Below, piece by piece: positions 1 through 9,007 of a DNA stretch of 33,961 nucleotides. Position 1 is the stretch's first letter. Each line of letters begins with the position of its first letter. The notes beneath the pieces were generated by a model. That model saw only the letters and a list, made by a program, of their open reading frames with translations, was not told where the DNA came from and did no database searches. Origin of the DNA: Oscillospiraceae bacterium (GTDB lineage: Bacteria; Bacillota; Clostridia; UBA1381); assembly GCA_022509005.1 (NCBI GenBank), contig JAFLUC010000024.1, forward strand, positions 1 through 33,961, in the 5' to 3' direction. The translations under genes were made by a program, and so were the position numbers.

Positions 1-1790
1 GTGAAGTATATTCTGTCCTTTATCGTCGTTCCGTCGGGGTTTCGCATAAATCCGTATGCGATAACGTTATAATCGCCGCTTACGATTCTTGTTCCGGTAC
101 TGTCATACATATACAAAGGTGAGGAACCTTTATCATGCATCTTGTTATATTCGGTAAAGAACACCCTGCCGCTGCCGTCATAGGGCGCGGTCACCTGATT
201 ATGATATACCCGAAAATCTGCAAGAGGTATCTTCTCCACTCCGTTTTCAGTAAGCCTTGCTTCATACAGCCCCCAGTTGCTGTCGTCTATATCTCCAAAT
301 AAAAGCAAACCGTCATTTAACGCGCCGTAATTAGCCTGACCGCTGAAATACGCCATAACATCACCGTGCTTATTCAGCTCGCGGTACTGCTTGAGGCTCT
401 CTTCGTCGCAGTCCTCATAAAACGCCAGCGGCATAGGTGCGCAGATTATGTCGCTCGCCTCGCTGACCGGCTGCATCTCACCGCCCTCCGGGTCTATGCA
501 GTAAAGCTGAAAATCGTCGTCATCCTCCACAACAAAATACAGCAAGCCGTTTACGTATACTATTCTCGAGCAAGCCGCATCCACAAGCACCCTGCGGTTA
601 TTTCCGTTTGAGTCCACGCAAGTGAGCCGTCCGCCGTTTTGCGGATCGGAATAGTACACCATTCCATCCGGTTCAGCGTCCGGCTTGGGTCTCGGCTCTA
701 TATACGCCTCAACACCGCTTTCCTCTGCTGCCGCTATCAGCTCGTCAACCTCGCTTCTGCTGTAGCATGCCGGAATCGCAAGGTAGCCCTTCATATTCCA
801 CATTCCCGAATACACCGGCATAAACCTTCCGGAATATGTGTACGCATAGCCCTTTGCTGCGTCAATCTCGTATACAATATTAGGAATCGTGAATTTGCAC
901 TCTTGTGTATCCAGATTATACACATCGGTATAGTCATTGAAATTCACCGCAAAGCACAGACGCTCTCCTCTGAACTCACAGCACAAGAGACTTGAATATA
1001 CATCAGATTCAAAGCTCATAAGCTCTGATCCGTCCGTATCATTTATGTAATAGGTATTATTTTTATATACCTCCGTAATCCCGCTGTCAAAAGTCTTTAT
1101 CACAGCGCCTTCTGTGATGCCCTCGTTATCGGACTCTATAACTCTTGGTATAGCCTTATAGTAGCGATATGCCATCAACACCGCCTGCTCGATCGTGAGA
1201 TTGCCCTTCGGATTAAAGCGGCGGTTCTCGTCATCACCTTCCATTATGTTATACTGGAACATATACCGTATAGGGTTTATCGCGTATTCGCTTAGCTCAT
1301 TGATATCGTCATACCGCTCCTGTATCTTTGAAAAATCGTATTCAGAGTACATACTGCCGGTCCTGAAAGACATCTGAACCGCGCGGCTCAGCATCACTGC
1401 CGCATCCTCGCGCGTAATGTACAGCTCCGGTGCAAACTCCGCCTTTCTATTCGCATCCATATCCGTCACGCCATCGGCAATGTCGAGACTTCCGAGCATC
1501 TGCGCGCCTGTGTAGCCGTCACAGTCGGTAAACGGTTCAAGATTCTGGGTGCGCATGATTATACTCGTCTTATCCATTACGCTGTATATAAGCTCGGCAA
1601 ACTCACCGCGAGTTATAAGCTGCTTATAATCCCCCTTACCTTTAAGCATCTCCGGCATAAGCCCGTCTGTGACAAATCCCGACACCTCATTGTAGCTCCA
1701 AGCCGAAAGCTCTATCCATTCCTCCGCCCGCGCCGCTGCGGGCACAAGCATTGCTGCCGCAAGCATGGCGGCGATTATTTTACGTTTCAT
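1..1790 (-). CDS. SLH-domain surface protein, paralogue A (C-terminus off the window)
   Basis: The reading frame is open from the ATG at 1788-1790 to the left edge, giving about 596 residues without a stop. It begins with a signal peptide (MKRKIIAAMLAAAMLVPAAA, then RAEE). Three S-layer-homology-like motifs follow, recognised by ITRGEFAELIYSV, YITREDAAVMLSRAV and NLTIEQAVLMAYRYY. After that comes a beta-rich region with repeated 'G-hydrophobic-YY-x-D...R-V-D-S-N-G' patterns, such as DGMVYYSDPQNGG, resembling DUF5050/beta-propeller repeats. SLH domains normally bind secondary cell-wall polymers, so a surface location is inferred. The gene is the last of three tandem paralogues, 24 bases behind paralogue B, with a GGGAG ribosome binding site. 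The signal peptide and first SLH motif are almost identical to B and C, while the rest is much more diverged. The substrate or partner is unknown. Confidence 0.75.
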   Translation of the reverse strand, partial: MKRKIIAAMLAAAMLVPAAARAEEWIELSAWSYNEVSGFVTDGLMPEMLKGKGDYKQLITRGEFAELIYSVMDKTSIIMRTQNLEPFTDCDGYTGAQMLGSLDIADGVTDMDANRKAEFAPELYITREDAAVMLSRAVQMSFRTGSMYSEYDFSKIQERYDDINELSEYAINPIRYMFQYNIMEGDDENRRFNPKGNLTIEQAVLMAYRYYKAIPRVIESDNEGITEGAVIKTFDSGITEVYKNNTYYINDTDGSELMSFESDVYSSLLCCEFRGERLCFAVNFNDYTDVYNLDTQECKFTIPNIVYEIDAAKGYAYTYSGRFMPVYSGMWNMKGYLAIPACYSRSEVDELIAAAEESGVEAYIEPRPKPDAEPDGMVYYSDPQNGGRLTCVDSNGNNRRVLVDAACSRIVYVNGLLYFVVEDDDDFQLYCIDPEGGEMQPVSEASDIICAPMPLAFYEDCDEESLKQYRELNKHGDVMAYFSGQANYGALNDGLLLFGDIDDSNWGLYEARLTENGVEKIPLADFRVYHNQVTAPYDGSGRVFFTEYNKMHDKGSSPLYMYDSTGTRIVSGDYNVIAYGFMRNPDGTTIKDRIYF

Positions 1791-1814
1791 GTATTTATCT
1801 CCCCTTTATTATAA

Positions 1815-4280
1815 CTATCGAATTACTATTGGGTATCCCCCATCATTCGGTACATATAATGCGTTCTGCGAATCTGTATCGGTGAGCTTTGTTATGTTGC
1901 CATCCATATCTATCTTGTACAGACAGTCTTTCTCACCAAGAAAATCCGGCATCAGCGTGATCCGGTCTACCTCGCCGTAACGGAACACGTTCTTATTAGG
2001 GAACACCGTAACGGCAGCCTCACCGTTTTTCGTTCGTTTCACCTCGCCGAGCATAGTCTCAAACAGCAGCATGTCACTGTTATTATATATATCTGCATAT
2101 AAGTCAGCTGCAATAAGCTTTATCTCGCCTGTCTTATAATTCAGACTTTTCAGACTGCCCATAGCGGTGCTGCGATACTTCAAAGAATAGACATATCCTG
2201 ATTCATCGTAGTAGTACAATACATCGCCGCTGAGCTTCAAAAGATTTACATTACCTATAGATTTAACCTGTCCGTTATATTCAAGATATATATCGTTGTC
2301 ATATTTATATTCTTCCCCGTAGTTGCGCCACAACCTGAATTCATCATTGCACAAATAATCATAATAATATCTATCCTCAGAGCTGCGCGGTCTTTCGCCG
2401 GGAAGCTCCACCTCGGTGATCTCGCCTGTCGCAAGATCGATCAGATGATATGTGCCTTTCAAGACCTCCTCCTGGGTTATAAACGCGATTTTTGAGGTGT
2501 CGATCTCTTCAGTTTCATAATTATATCCGAATCCGAAGCCCGCTGCCTTATACTCGCCGCTTATACATTTCAGTTCGCCGTTATCGTTAACATAAATCGG
2601 CGATTCGCCGGTTGTATACAATTCCTCCTCGTTCTGAAAATACAGCCTTCCGTCACCGTTCAGAGCTGAAAGTATATCTCTTATATAGAAATCCGCAAGC
2701 TTTATGCTCCTGCCGTCAGGCGTACATCTGAATATTGTACGTCCGTCCTCTGAGTATGCGCCTTGTTTCCCGGTTCGCTTCAGCGCGTTCTCATCGACTG
2801 TATAATACAGAATGCTGCCGTCACTGAACATTAAGCTGTAAGCGTTTCTAAGATACCAATCATCAATGCCCCAATCAAAATTTGACAGATCATAAAATCC
2901 ATATATATCTTTGCTCCCTGCTTTGATCTCAGGATAAAGATAAGGATACATTGCCCATCGGTACGAATGATCCGGACATGCGAAGCAGTCGGTAATACCG
3001 ATAAGCCCGGTTCCATCGGTATTTACGGAGTGAAGCGACCCGTTGTTATTATCGTTAAAATATATCCTTCCGTTAAAATACCGAATGTTTGTACAGTCGA
3101 TACTGTCGACTATAAGCTGATTGTTCTCACCGTTCGAATCAACGCGGTACATATGCCCGCCGTCGTTCCGGTCAGCATAATAGATAAATCCGTCCGGCTC
3201 ACGGTATTCTTCGGTCGGGGTCTCCATGCCGTTTTCAGCGATCGCATCAATCTCAGCCCGACTGTACTCAGGCTTTAAAAACTCGATGTTATCCATGCCG
3301 TAAATTCCGGTATAGCACGGCATGAACCTGCCCGAGAGAGTATACGCGTAACCCTTTTCTCCATTGACCTCGTTTACTATATACGGGATAGTATACAGCA
3401 GCTCATGCGAATCGGCATCGAATACGTCTGTTCTGTTGTTGAAGTTCACCGCAAAAATCAGCTTGCTGCCATTATAGTCCGCGGCGAGAACCTTTGAATA
3501 TATATCGGTTTCAAGCGATATCACGGTATCGGCACCCGATTTTATATTATAATAATCCTCTGTGATCTCCTCGATAAGTCCGGCTCCTATCTTGCGGCTC
3601 GTTTCTCCGTACTCATTATCGAAGACCACCACCCTTGGGATAAGCTTATACATACGGTATATTACCGATACCGCCTGCTCGATCGTCATGCTGTCATTAC
3701 CGTGGAAGCAGCCGTCGTCCATATCGGACATTATCCCGCTGCCCGTCGCTATACCCACGCCCATAGAGTCCTTGATCTCATCATAATCTTTAAAATCCTT
3801 CTGCATCCGCTGCGCCATTGCCTCGGGAATTTTCACATGATCCACGTAAATACCCAGTGTTATCAGCATATCGCCTGCTACCCCCGCCGCCCATATTCTT
3901 GACGCATCCTCCTCAGGATACAGCATACTGCTGCCGCGAAAGCTTCCTGAACCATATTGGACAGCTGATTTTATAATTCGTGCAAGATGATCCACATCCG
4001 GATAATTTTCACAGTCCGCAAAGACCTTCTCATCCGATTCCGATGTAACTATACCCGATTTTTTCAGCACCGAATAGAGCAGCGTGCAGAATTCACCGCG
4101 GTTTATCGCCCGCTTATAGTTTGATATTCCCTTCATGCTATCGGGCAGCAGTCCCTCCGAAACAAAGCCCGACACCTCATTGTAGCTCCATGCCGAAAGC
4201 TCTATCCATTCCTCCGCCTGCGCCGCAGCCGGCGCGAGTGCCGCTGCCGCAAGCAAAGCGGCAATTATTTTCTGTTTCAT
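1815..4280 (-). CDS. SLH-domain surface protein, paralogue B
   Basis: This encodes 821 residues from the ATG at 4278-4280. The frame is open further upstream, but MKQKIIAALLAAAALAPAAA is a clean signal peptide and defines the start. Residues of about 25-230 hold three SLH-like motifs (AINRGEFCTLLYSVL; LYPEEDASRIWAAGVAG; SMTIEQAVSVIYRMY). The rest is a beta-rich region with DUF5050-like repeats, for example DGFIYYADRNDGGHMYRVDS and GRIYFNDNNNGSLHSVNTDG, which suggests a propeller that displays or binds something outside the cell. It is closely related to paralogue C along its whole length, so this is a recent tandem duplication. The upstream ribosome binding site is weak (GAGAGAGAT), and a cluster of small palindromes lies between it and gene C. 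The molecular role is not known. The SLH call is made by eye and is fairly secure; the propeller is less so. Confidence 0.78.
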   Translation of the reverse strand: MKQKIIAALLAAAALAPAAAQAEEWIELSAWSYNEVSGFVSEGLLPDSMKGISNYKRAINRGEFCTLLYSVLKKSGIVTSESDEKVFADCENYPDVDHLARIIKSAVQYGSGSFRGSSMLYPEEDASRIWAAGVAGDMLITLGIYVDHVKIPEAMAQRMQKDFKDYDEIKDSMGVGIATGSGIMSDMDDGCFHGNDSMTIEQAVSVIYRMYKLIPRVVVFDNEYGETSRKIGAGLIEEITEDYYNIKSGADTVISLETDIYSKVLAADYNGSKLIFAVNFNNRTDVFDADSHELLYTIPYIVNEVNGEKGYAYTLSGRFMPCYTGIYGMDNIEFLKPEYSRAEIDAIAENGMETPTEEYREPDGFIYYADRNDGGHMYRVDSNGENNQLIVDSIDCTNIRYFNGRIYFNDNNNGSLHSVNTDGTGLIGITDCFACPDHSYRWAMYPYLYPEIKAGSKDIYGFYDLSNFDWGIDDWYLRNAYSLMFSDGSILYYTVDENALKRTGKQGAYSEDGRTIFRCTPDGRSIKLADFYIRDILSALNGDGRLYFQNEEELYTTGESPIYVNDNGELKCISGEYKAAGFGFGYNYETEEIDTSKIAFITQEEVLKGTYHLIDLATGEITEVELPGERPRSSEDRYYYDYLCNDEFRLWRNYGEEYKYDNDIYLEYNGQVKSIGNVNLLKLSGDVLYYYDESGYVYSLKYRSTAMGSLKSLNYKTGEIKLIAADLYADIYNNSDMLLFETMLGEVKRTKNGEAAVTVFPNKNVFRYGEVDRITLMPDFLGEKDCLYKIDMDGNITKLTDTDSQNALYVPNDGGYPIVIR

Positions 4281-4294
4281 GTTTATCTCTCTCT

Positions 4295-4385
4295 CTACGC
4301 TACGCAAAACTCCGTTTTGCTATGCTACAGTCCGCAAGCGGACTGTTCACTTTCTACGCTGCGCAAGCAGACCGTTCACTTTTTT
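4295..4385. repeat. Cluster of short palindromes and direct repeats
   Basis: This lies between paralogues C and B. It has three units that each begin CTAYGCTRC. The first contains the hairpin GCAAAAC-TCC-GTTTTGC (4304-4320) and the second CAGTCCGC-AA-GCGGACTG (4328-4345). A 19-base direct repeat ends in GTTCACTTT (4335-4353 and 4364-4382, two mismatches). It is not a U-tailed terminator on the minus strand. In an mRNA covering C and B it would fold just ahead of the B ribosome binding site. Confidence 0.7.
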
Positions 4386-4392
4386 ATAATAA

Positions 4393-6867
4393 TTAGTATA
4401 CCCCCATAGGATTTCCGCCGTCATTCGGTATATATAACGCATTCTTCGAATCTGTATCGGTAAGCTTTGATATATTGCCGTCCTTATCTATCTTATACAG
4501 ACAGTCCTTCTCGCCGAGAAATTTCGGCATATGCGCGATTTTGTCCACCTCTCCATAGCGGAATATGCTCTTATTCGGGAACACAGTAACGGCAGGCTCG
4601 CCGTTTTCCGAGCGTTTCACCCCGCCCAGTGATGTCTGATACAGTATCATGTCACTGTTGTTATATACCAACTCTGAAAAACCGTCTCCTACGTTCTTTA
4701 TCTCGCCTGTTTTATAATTCAGGCTCTTTACGCTGCTATTTGAAAAGCCGCGATACAAACTAGAATGGAAATAGTGATCACTATCGCTGTAATACAAAAT
4801 ATCACCGCAGAGCTTCAGAGGTCTTACTGCTCCAAGATTTGTGACCTTTCCGTTATATTCGATATATACATTACTGTCATTATATATAATATGATCATTA
4901 TAATCAATCCACACGCTCAGCTCGTCATTGCACAAATTTTTATAATAATATCTTTCTTCGCTTTCTCTGCTGCGCGGGTCTTTCTCTGTAAGTGGTTCCT
5001 GCGTGATCTCGCCTGTCGCAAGGTCAATCAGATGATATGTGCCCTTCAAGACTTCGTCCTGTGTTATAAACGCAATTTTTGAGGTATCGACCTTGTTTGT
5101 TTCGTGATTATATCCGAATCCAAAGGATGCAGCCTTATAATCGCCGCTTATGCATTTTAGCTCGCCGTTATCGTTAACATAAATCGGTGATTCACCGGTT
5201 GTATAAAGCTCCTCCTCGTTCTGGAAATACAGCTTTCCGTCGCCGTTCTGTGAAGAAAAAATATTATTTATATAGAAATCCGCAAGCGGTATGCTCTGTC
5301 CGTCCGGCGTATATCTGAATACCTTATATCCGCTCCGGTAATCTGTGTATTGTCCGTTGATAGGCTGACGCTTCATAGCATCTTCCTCATATGTATAATA
5401 TAAAAGACTCCCATCACTGAATGCTGCGGTATAAACGTTTCTTAAATATGATTCATCATCGCTCCTAAAAAATCCGCTCAACTCGTAAAATCCAAATATA
5501 TCTTTTCCCCCCACATGATATTCATCATAAATATATGGATACATCGCCGTTCTGTCCGTACAGTAAAGGAATGCCCGACCTTTTGTAATATCGGTAAGTC
5601 CTGTGCCGTCAGGGTTTACCGAATGCAGCCCCCACGCTTTGTTGTCATTAAAATATATTTTCCCGTCAAGATACTGGAGATTTGTGCAGTCAAGACCGGA
5701 CACTATAAGCTGATTATTCTCACCGTTTGAATCAACGCGGTACATATGCCCGCCGTTGTTCCAGTCGGCATAATAGATAAATCCGTCCGGCACGCGGTAT
5801 TTCTCGATCGGGATCTCCATACCGTTTGCAGCTATTGCGTCAGCCTCCGCTCGGCTATATTCCGGTGTTAAAAGCTCAGTGTTATCCATGCCGTAAATTC
5901 CGGTATAGCACGGCATAAAACGGCCTGATAGCGTGTAAGCATAGCCTTTTTCTCCGTTGACCTCATTTACAATATATGGGATCGTGTACAGCAGCTCACT
6001 CGAAGAAGCGTCAAACACATCTGTTTTATCATTAAAGTTCACCGCAAAAATCAGCTTGCTTCCATTATAGTCCGCCGCGAGAACCTTTGAATACACATCT
6101 TTTTCAAGCGACATCACGGTATCATCACCCGATTTTATATTATAGTAAGTCTCGGCAATCTCCTCCGTAAGCCCGGCACCAATCCCTCGTCTCACCTCGC
6201 CGTCCTCATTATCTGATGTGATCACTCTCGGAATCTTTTTATACATACGGTATATAACAGATACAGCCTGCTCAATTGTCATACTGTCATTGCCATGGAA
6301 GCAGCCGTCGTCCATATCCGACATTATTCCGCTGTCTATCATTATGCCTACGCCTGTGAAGTCCTTGATTTCATCATAGTCCTTAAGCTCCGACTGCATT
6401 TTTTGTATCGTTTCCGACGGAATCTTTGGATCATAATCATAAATCCCAAGTGATATCAGCACATTTCCGATTATCTCTGCCGCCCATAGTCTTGACGCGG
6501 GATCCTCCGGATACAGCTTGCTGTTGTTATCATCCTTGTCAAAGCTTGATTCGACTCTTGTAACACGGGCAAGGCGGTTTGCATAAGGATAATCATCACA
6601 GTCATTAAACATCTTGTCATACGATTCAGATGTGAGAATTCCCGATTTTTTCAGCACAGAATATAACAGTGTGCAGAATTCGCCGCGGTTTATCTCTCTC
6701 TTATAATTTGAAATCCCTTTCATGCTATCCGGCAGAAGTCCCTCCGAAACAAATCCCGACACCTCATTGTAGCTCCATGCCGAAAGCTCTATCCATTCCT
6801 CAGCCCGCACCGAAAACGGTGCGAGCATGGCAGCAGCTAATACCGCAGCAATTATTTTTTGTTTCAT
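4393..6867 (-). CDS. SLH-domain surface protein, paralogue C
   Basis: This encodes 824 residues from the ATG at 6865-6867, preceded by a GGAGGGAG ribosome binding site. The signal peptide is MKQKIIAAVLAAAMLAPFSV. Three SLH-like motifs follow (EINRGEFCTLLYSVL; LYPEDPASRLWAAEIIG; SMTIEQAVSVIYRMY). The long C-terminal part has the same beta-rich repeats as paralogue B, such as DGFIYYADWNNGGHMYRVDS and GKIYFNDNKAWGLHSVNPDG. B and C differ mainly in the second SLH motif and in the last third of the protein. C begins 23 bases after a small secreted protein, so the likely operon order is small protein, C, B, A. A wall-bound surface role is inferred from the SLH domains; the ligand is unknown. Close duplicates with locally clustered differences are typical of surface proteins that diversify. 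Confidence 0.78.
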   Translation of the reverse strand: MKQKIIAAVLAAAMLAPFSVRAEEWIELSAWSYNEVSGFVSEGLLPDSMKGISNYKREINRGEFCTLLYSVLKKSGILTSESYDKMFNDCDDYPYANRLARVTRVESSFDKDDNNSKLYPEDPASRLWAAEIIGNVLISLGIYDYDPKIPSETIQKMQSELKDYDEIKDFTGVGIMIDSGIMSDMDDGCFHGNDSMTIEQAVSVIYRMYKKIPRVITSDNEDGEVRRGIGAGLTEEIAETYYNIKSGDDTVMSLEKDVYSKVLAADYNGSKLIFAVNFNDKTDVFDASSSELLYTIPYIVNEVNGEKGYAYTLSGRFMPCYTGIYGMDNTELLTPEYSRAEADAIAANGMEIPIEKYRVPDGFIYYADWNNGGHMYRVDSNGENNQLIVSGLDCTNLQYLDGKIYFNDNKAWGLHSVNPDGTGLTDITKGRAFLYCTDRTAMYPYIYDEYHVGGKDIFGFYELSGFFRSDDESYLRNVYTAAFSDGSLLYYTYEEDAMKRQPINGQYTDYRSGYKVFRYTPDGQSIPLADFYINNIFSSQNGDGKLYFQNEEELYTTGESPIYVNDNGELKCISGDYKAASFGFGYNHETNKVDTSKIAFITQDEVLKGTYHLIDLATGEITQEPLTEKDPRSRESEERYYYKNLCNDELSVWIDYNDHIIYNDSNVYIEYNGKVTNLGAVRPLKLCGDILYYSDSDHYFHSSLYRGFSNSSVKSLNYKTGEIKNVGDGFSELVYNNSDMILYQTSLGGVKRSENGEPAVTVFPNKSIFRYGEVDKIAHMPKFLGEKDCLYKIDKDGNISKLTDTDSKNALYIPNDGGNPMGVY

Positions 6868-6890
6868 ATAAATATCTCCCTCCAAATTAT

Positions 6891-7142
6891 TTATTTACTG
6901 ATCAAAAAACCTCGTACAAGTGTATTGTTATCATACTGCGCCACGAACTCACCTCCATCAGAAAGCTCATATGTTTCCTTTAAGCCCGATACATCTCTGC
7001 CGCCCTCGCCTAATACGTTATGTACAGCTTCGCGGCTGTCGCCTGTTTCCACAAATTCCGCGTCTGATTTACTTATTGCATATGCCGATGAGCAGATTGA
7101 GCAAATTGACACCACTGCTGCTATTGTTAAAAAAATCCTCAT
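6891..7142 (-). CDS. Small secreted protein, possible BamE/SmpA-like fold
   Basis: This encodes 83 residues from the ATG at 7140-7142. An earlier in-frame ATG at 7151 sits only 3 bases from the AGGAG and is less likely. It begins with a signal peptide (MRIFLTIAAVVSICSICSSA, then YA). The mature part is about 60 residues, with ETGDSREAVHNVLGEGG followed by a strand-rich tail: KETYELSDGGEFVAQYD, then LVRGFLISK. 'G-x-S-x-x-x-V-x-x-x-L-G' followed by a dG..v.qyd strand pair is the pattern of small BamE/SmpA-type domains; this is a guess from pattern. The tail clearly resembles the last 30 residues of the M56 protease encoded just upstream (KETYSREDGKTVVLQYD, then LQTGYIIDG). The stop is 23 bases before paralogue C. 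Function unknown. Confidence 0.7.
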   Translation of the reverse strand: MRIFLTIAAVVSICSICSSAYAISKSDAEFVETGDSREAVHNVLGEGGRDVSGLKETYELSDGGEFVAQYDNNTLVRGFLISK

Positions 7143-7193
7143 AATTACCATTATCTCCTCTCATATAATTAATTTCACCTATTTTTTTGTACA

Positions 7194-7241
7194 CAAAACG
7201 GCACTCCACTCATTTTGCGTATAAAATACGCGGAGTGCCGT
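7194..7241 (-). terminator. Terminator after the M56 protease gene
   Basis: A 10-bp stem ACGGCACTCC/GGAGTGCCGT (7198-7207 with 7232-7241) has a smaller hairpin inside it (GCGTA/TACGC). On the minus strand it is followed by a short T run (CGTTTTG). It separates the M56 gene from the small secreted protein. Confidence 0.65.
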
Positions 7242-7284
7242 CTACCCTTTTACCTATTTACCCATTTTATTCCCTCAAAGCGGA

Positions 7285-8616
7285 TTATTCTCCGTCGATG
7301 ATATACCCTGTTTGCAGATTATCTCCATCATACTGCAAAACTACTGTTTTTCCGTCCTCACGGCTGTATGTTTCCTTACTTCCGTTTGCGCTAACTTCAC
7401 GGCGTGTTACTATTTCGCTTTCCGGCGTCGGCACGGATACCTGTTCTTCTTTTGGCTGCGGCTCTGATACCTGTTCTTCAGCCGGCTGAGGCTGGGCTTC
7501 GGAAACTACCGGCTGCTGTACAGATGTATTTGCCTGTTTTGGCGTTTTCGGCGATGCTGTTGCGCGTAGCGGGGCAACTGTCGGTTCATTCGTGATTATC
7601 TCTGGCTCTGCCGTAGGCTTAACAAGCTCGGTTATTGCAGGAATGACATCAACCGGCTCCGGAGTAGCCGTAATCTCCGCCGCTTTTGTCGCAACCGCTA
7701 TTGATACCGCATCTGTAAGACACAGGCATGAAACACATATGCTTGAAAGCATTGCTATTATCAGCCATACAGGCTTTTTCTTTTTCCATGCCGCTATGCG
7801 TTTAACCCTTTTGGCAACCTCATGAGTGCCGTTTGCCGCGCCGACAACACCGGGAACAAACCGTATGTGGTCAGTCGCCGTTTTCACAAGCACTCTGGCA
7901 TATTCCTTTTTGCTGTCGGTAAGCTTAAGCACACTATCGTCACAGTACATCTCGATATCGCGTCTGAACCGTCTGAATGCGATCCACACCATAGGATTGA
8001 ACCAGTTAAGGCATATAACAACGACCGCCGCCCAAAGCTTCATATTGTCTTTGTGCTTATGGTGACAAAGCTCGTGAAGCAGGATCTGTCTCTGCTCCTC
8101 TGCGCCATAACCCTCCGGCAATACGACCGTATTTAAAAGCGTGTGTGCGTAGCTGCCGCGCTTTAACACTATAGGGTTTGTTATTCCAAGCTTAAATTTA
8201 ACGTCACGAAGTATGTTAAGAGCTTCTGCATCCGTCACTGTTTCAGATCTCTTCACCTTTATCCTGTGAATCATAAATACACTAAGATACCATATAGCGC
8301 ATACTGCTATACCGAGAAAATATACAAGCGCTATTACATTCCGTATGTCAACACTCGCTGCTGCCTCTTGTACCACGCCGGATGGTGAATTTACTATCAC
8401 AGACTCCGAAACGACATTATATATACTTGTTCTGGCAGGTATTTTGATATTGCCTAAACAAAATACCGACTGTGCAAAAAGTATTACCCATATCGCGCAG
8501 TGCGTCGCTGCAGAAAGCTTATTGCGGAATACGAGCTTAATAAGCATCACAAATGCCGTCACTACGGTCATTCTCAATGCAAGAGAAATAAATAATGAGT
8601 ATAATGCTGAATTCAT
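7285..8616 (-). CDS. M56-family (BlaR1/MecR1-like) membrane zinc protease without PBP sensor
   Basis: This encodes 443 residues. Membrane segments are visible near residues 6-30, 40-57, 94-116, 194-212 and 284-305. The zinc protease motif HELCH is at 181-185, with a downstream E/D cluster (IEMYCDDSVL, 221-230), as in M56 proteases. In BlaR1 this domain cleaves or inactivates the BlaI repressor after a signal from outside. Here the outer part is not a penicillin-binding domain. It is a Pro/Thr/Glu-rich linker (about 310-405) ending in a 30-residue segment that resembles the small secreted protein at 6891-7142. The start is 4 bases past the blaI stop with a GGAGGAG site, so the two are coupled. 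It probably senses some envelope signal other than beta-lactam. The family call is firm; the signal is unknown. Confidence 0.88.
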   Translation of the reverse strand: MNSALYSLFISLALRMTVVTAFVMLIKLVFRNKLSAATHCAIWVILFAQSVFCLGNIKIPARTSIYNVVSESVIVNSPSGVVQEAAASVDIRNVIALVYFLGIAVCAIWYLSVFMIHRIKVKRSETVTDAEALNILRDVKFKLGITNPIVLKRGSYAHTLLNTVVLPEGYGAEEQRQILLHELCHHKHKDNMKLWAAVVVICLNWFNPMVWIAFRRFRRDIEMYCDDSVLKLTDSKKEYARVLVKTATDHIRFVPGVVGAANGTHEVAKRVKRIAAWKKKKPVWLIIAMLSSICVSCLCLTDAVSIAVATKAAEITATPEPVDVIPAITELVKPTAEPEIITNEPTVAPLRATASPKTPKQANTSVQQPVVSEAQPQPAEEQVSEPQPKEEQVSVPTPESEIVTRREVSANGSKETYSREDGKTVVLQYDGDNLQTGYIIDGE

Positions 8617-8620
8617 AATA

Positions 8621-8992
8621 TTACTCCTCCATCTTATCTATAAGTCCCATAAGCTCCTCTGCTTCTTTGTCCGAAAGTCTTGAGTCCTTGACAAGATTTG
8701 AAAACATCATGCGTACCGAACCATTATAGATCCTATCAATAAAGCTCCTTGTTTCTTTGCGCTTTGAAGTGTCTTCATCGACTGTCGGAAAATAACGTTT
8801 TCCCTTTGGCGAGTCCTCTGTACGGAGTGCCTCCTTCTGAGTGAGACGCAGAACAAGAGTTTTTATTGTAGAATAGCTCCAGCCGCTTTCGGAAAGCGCG
8901 TCTCTTATCTCGCCGATAAGCATACCCGGATTATTCCACAATATCTCCATTACCTTCCACTCTGAATCGGAAATATTTTTTATGTTTTCCAT
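8621..8992 (-). CDS. blaI: BlaI/MecI-family transcriptional repressor
   Basis: This encodes 123 residues from the ATG at 8990-8992, with an AAAGGGG site upstream; a longer frame upstream lacks support. The N-terminal winged helix is typical of BlaI (ISDSEWKVMEILWNNPGM, then GEIRDAL, then WSYSTIKTLVLRLTQKEAL). The C-terminal part (residues about 80-120) would form the dimer and carry the protease-sensitive site. BlaI proteins bind TACAnnTGTA-type palindromes as dimers and repress their own operon until the paired M56 protease acts. Two such palindromes cover the promoter at 9105-9133, so autoregulation of blaI and the M56 gene is well supported. The blaI symbol is used for the family; control of a beta-lactamase is not implied, and none is present here. 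Confidence 0.9.
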   Translation of the reverse strand: MENIKNISDSEWKVMEILWNNPGMLIGEIRDALSESGWSYSTIKTLVLRLTQKEALRTEDSPKGKRYFPTVDEDTSKRKETRSFIDRIYNGSVRMMFSNLVKDSRLSDKEAEELMGLIDKMEE

Positions 8993-9007
8993 AAAAACCC
9001 CTTTCTT

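Noticed and set aside
1..1790. Pseudogene
   Set aside because: The frame is intact up to the edge; it is cut by the window, not by mutation.
4295..4385. Possible CRISPR array
   Set aside because: The units are unequal, the spacers are not unique and no cas genes are present.
7186..7197. TTGTACACAA as a third BlaI operator
   Set aside because: The half-sites are in the wrong order (TGTA then CA) for the TACAnnTGTA core.
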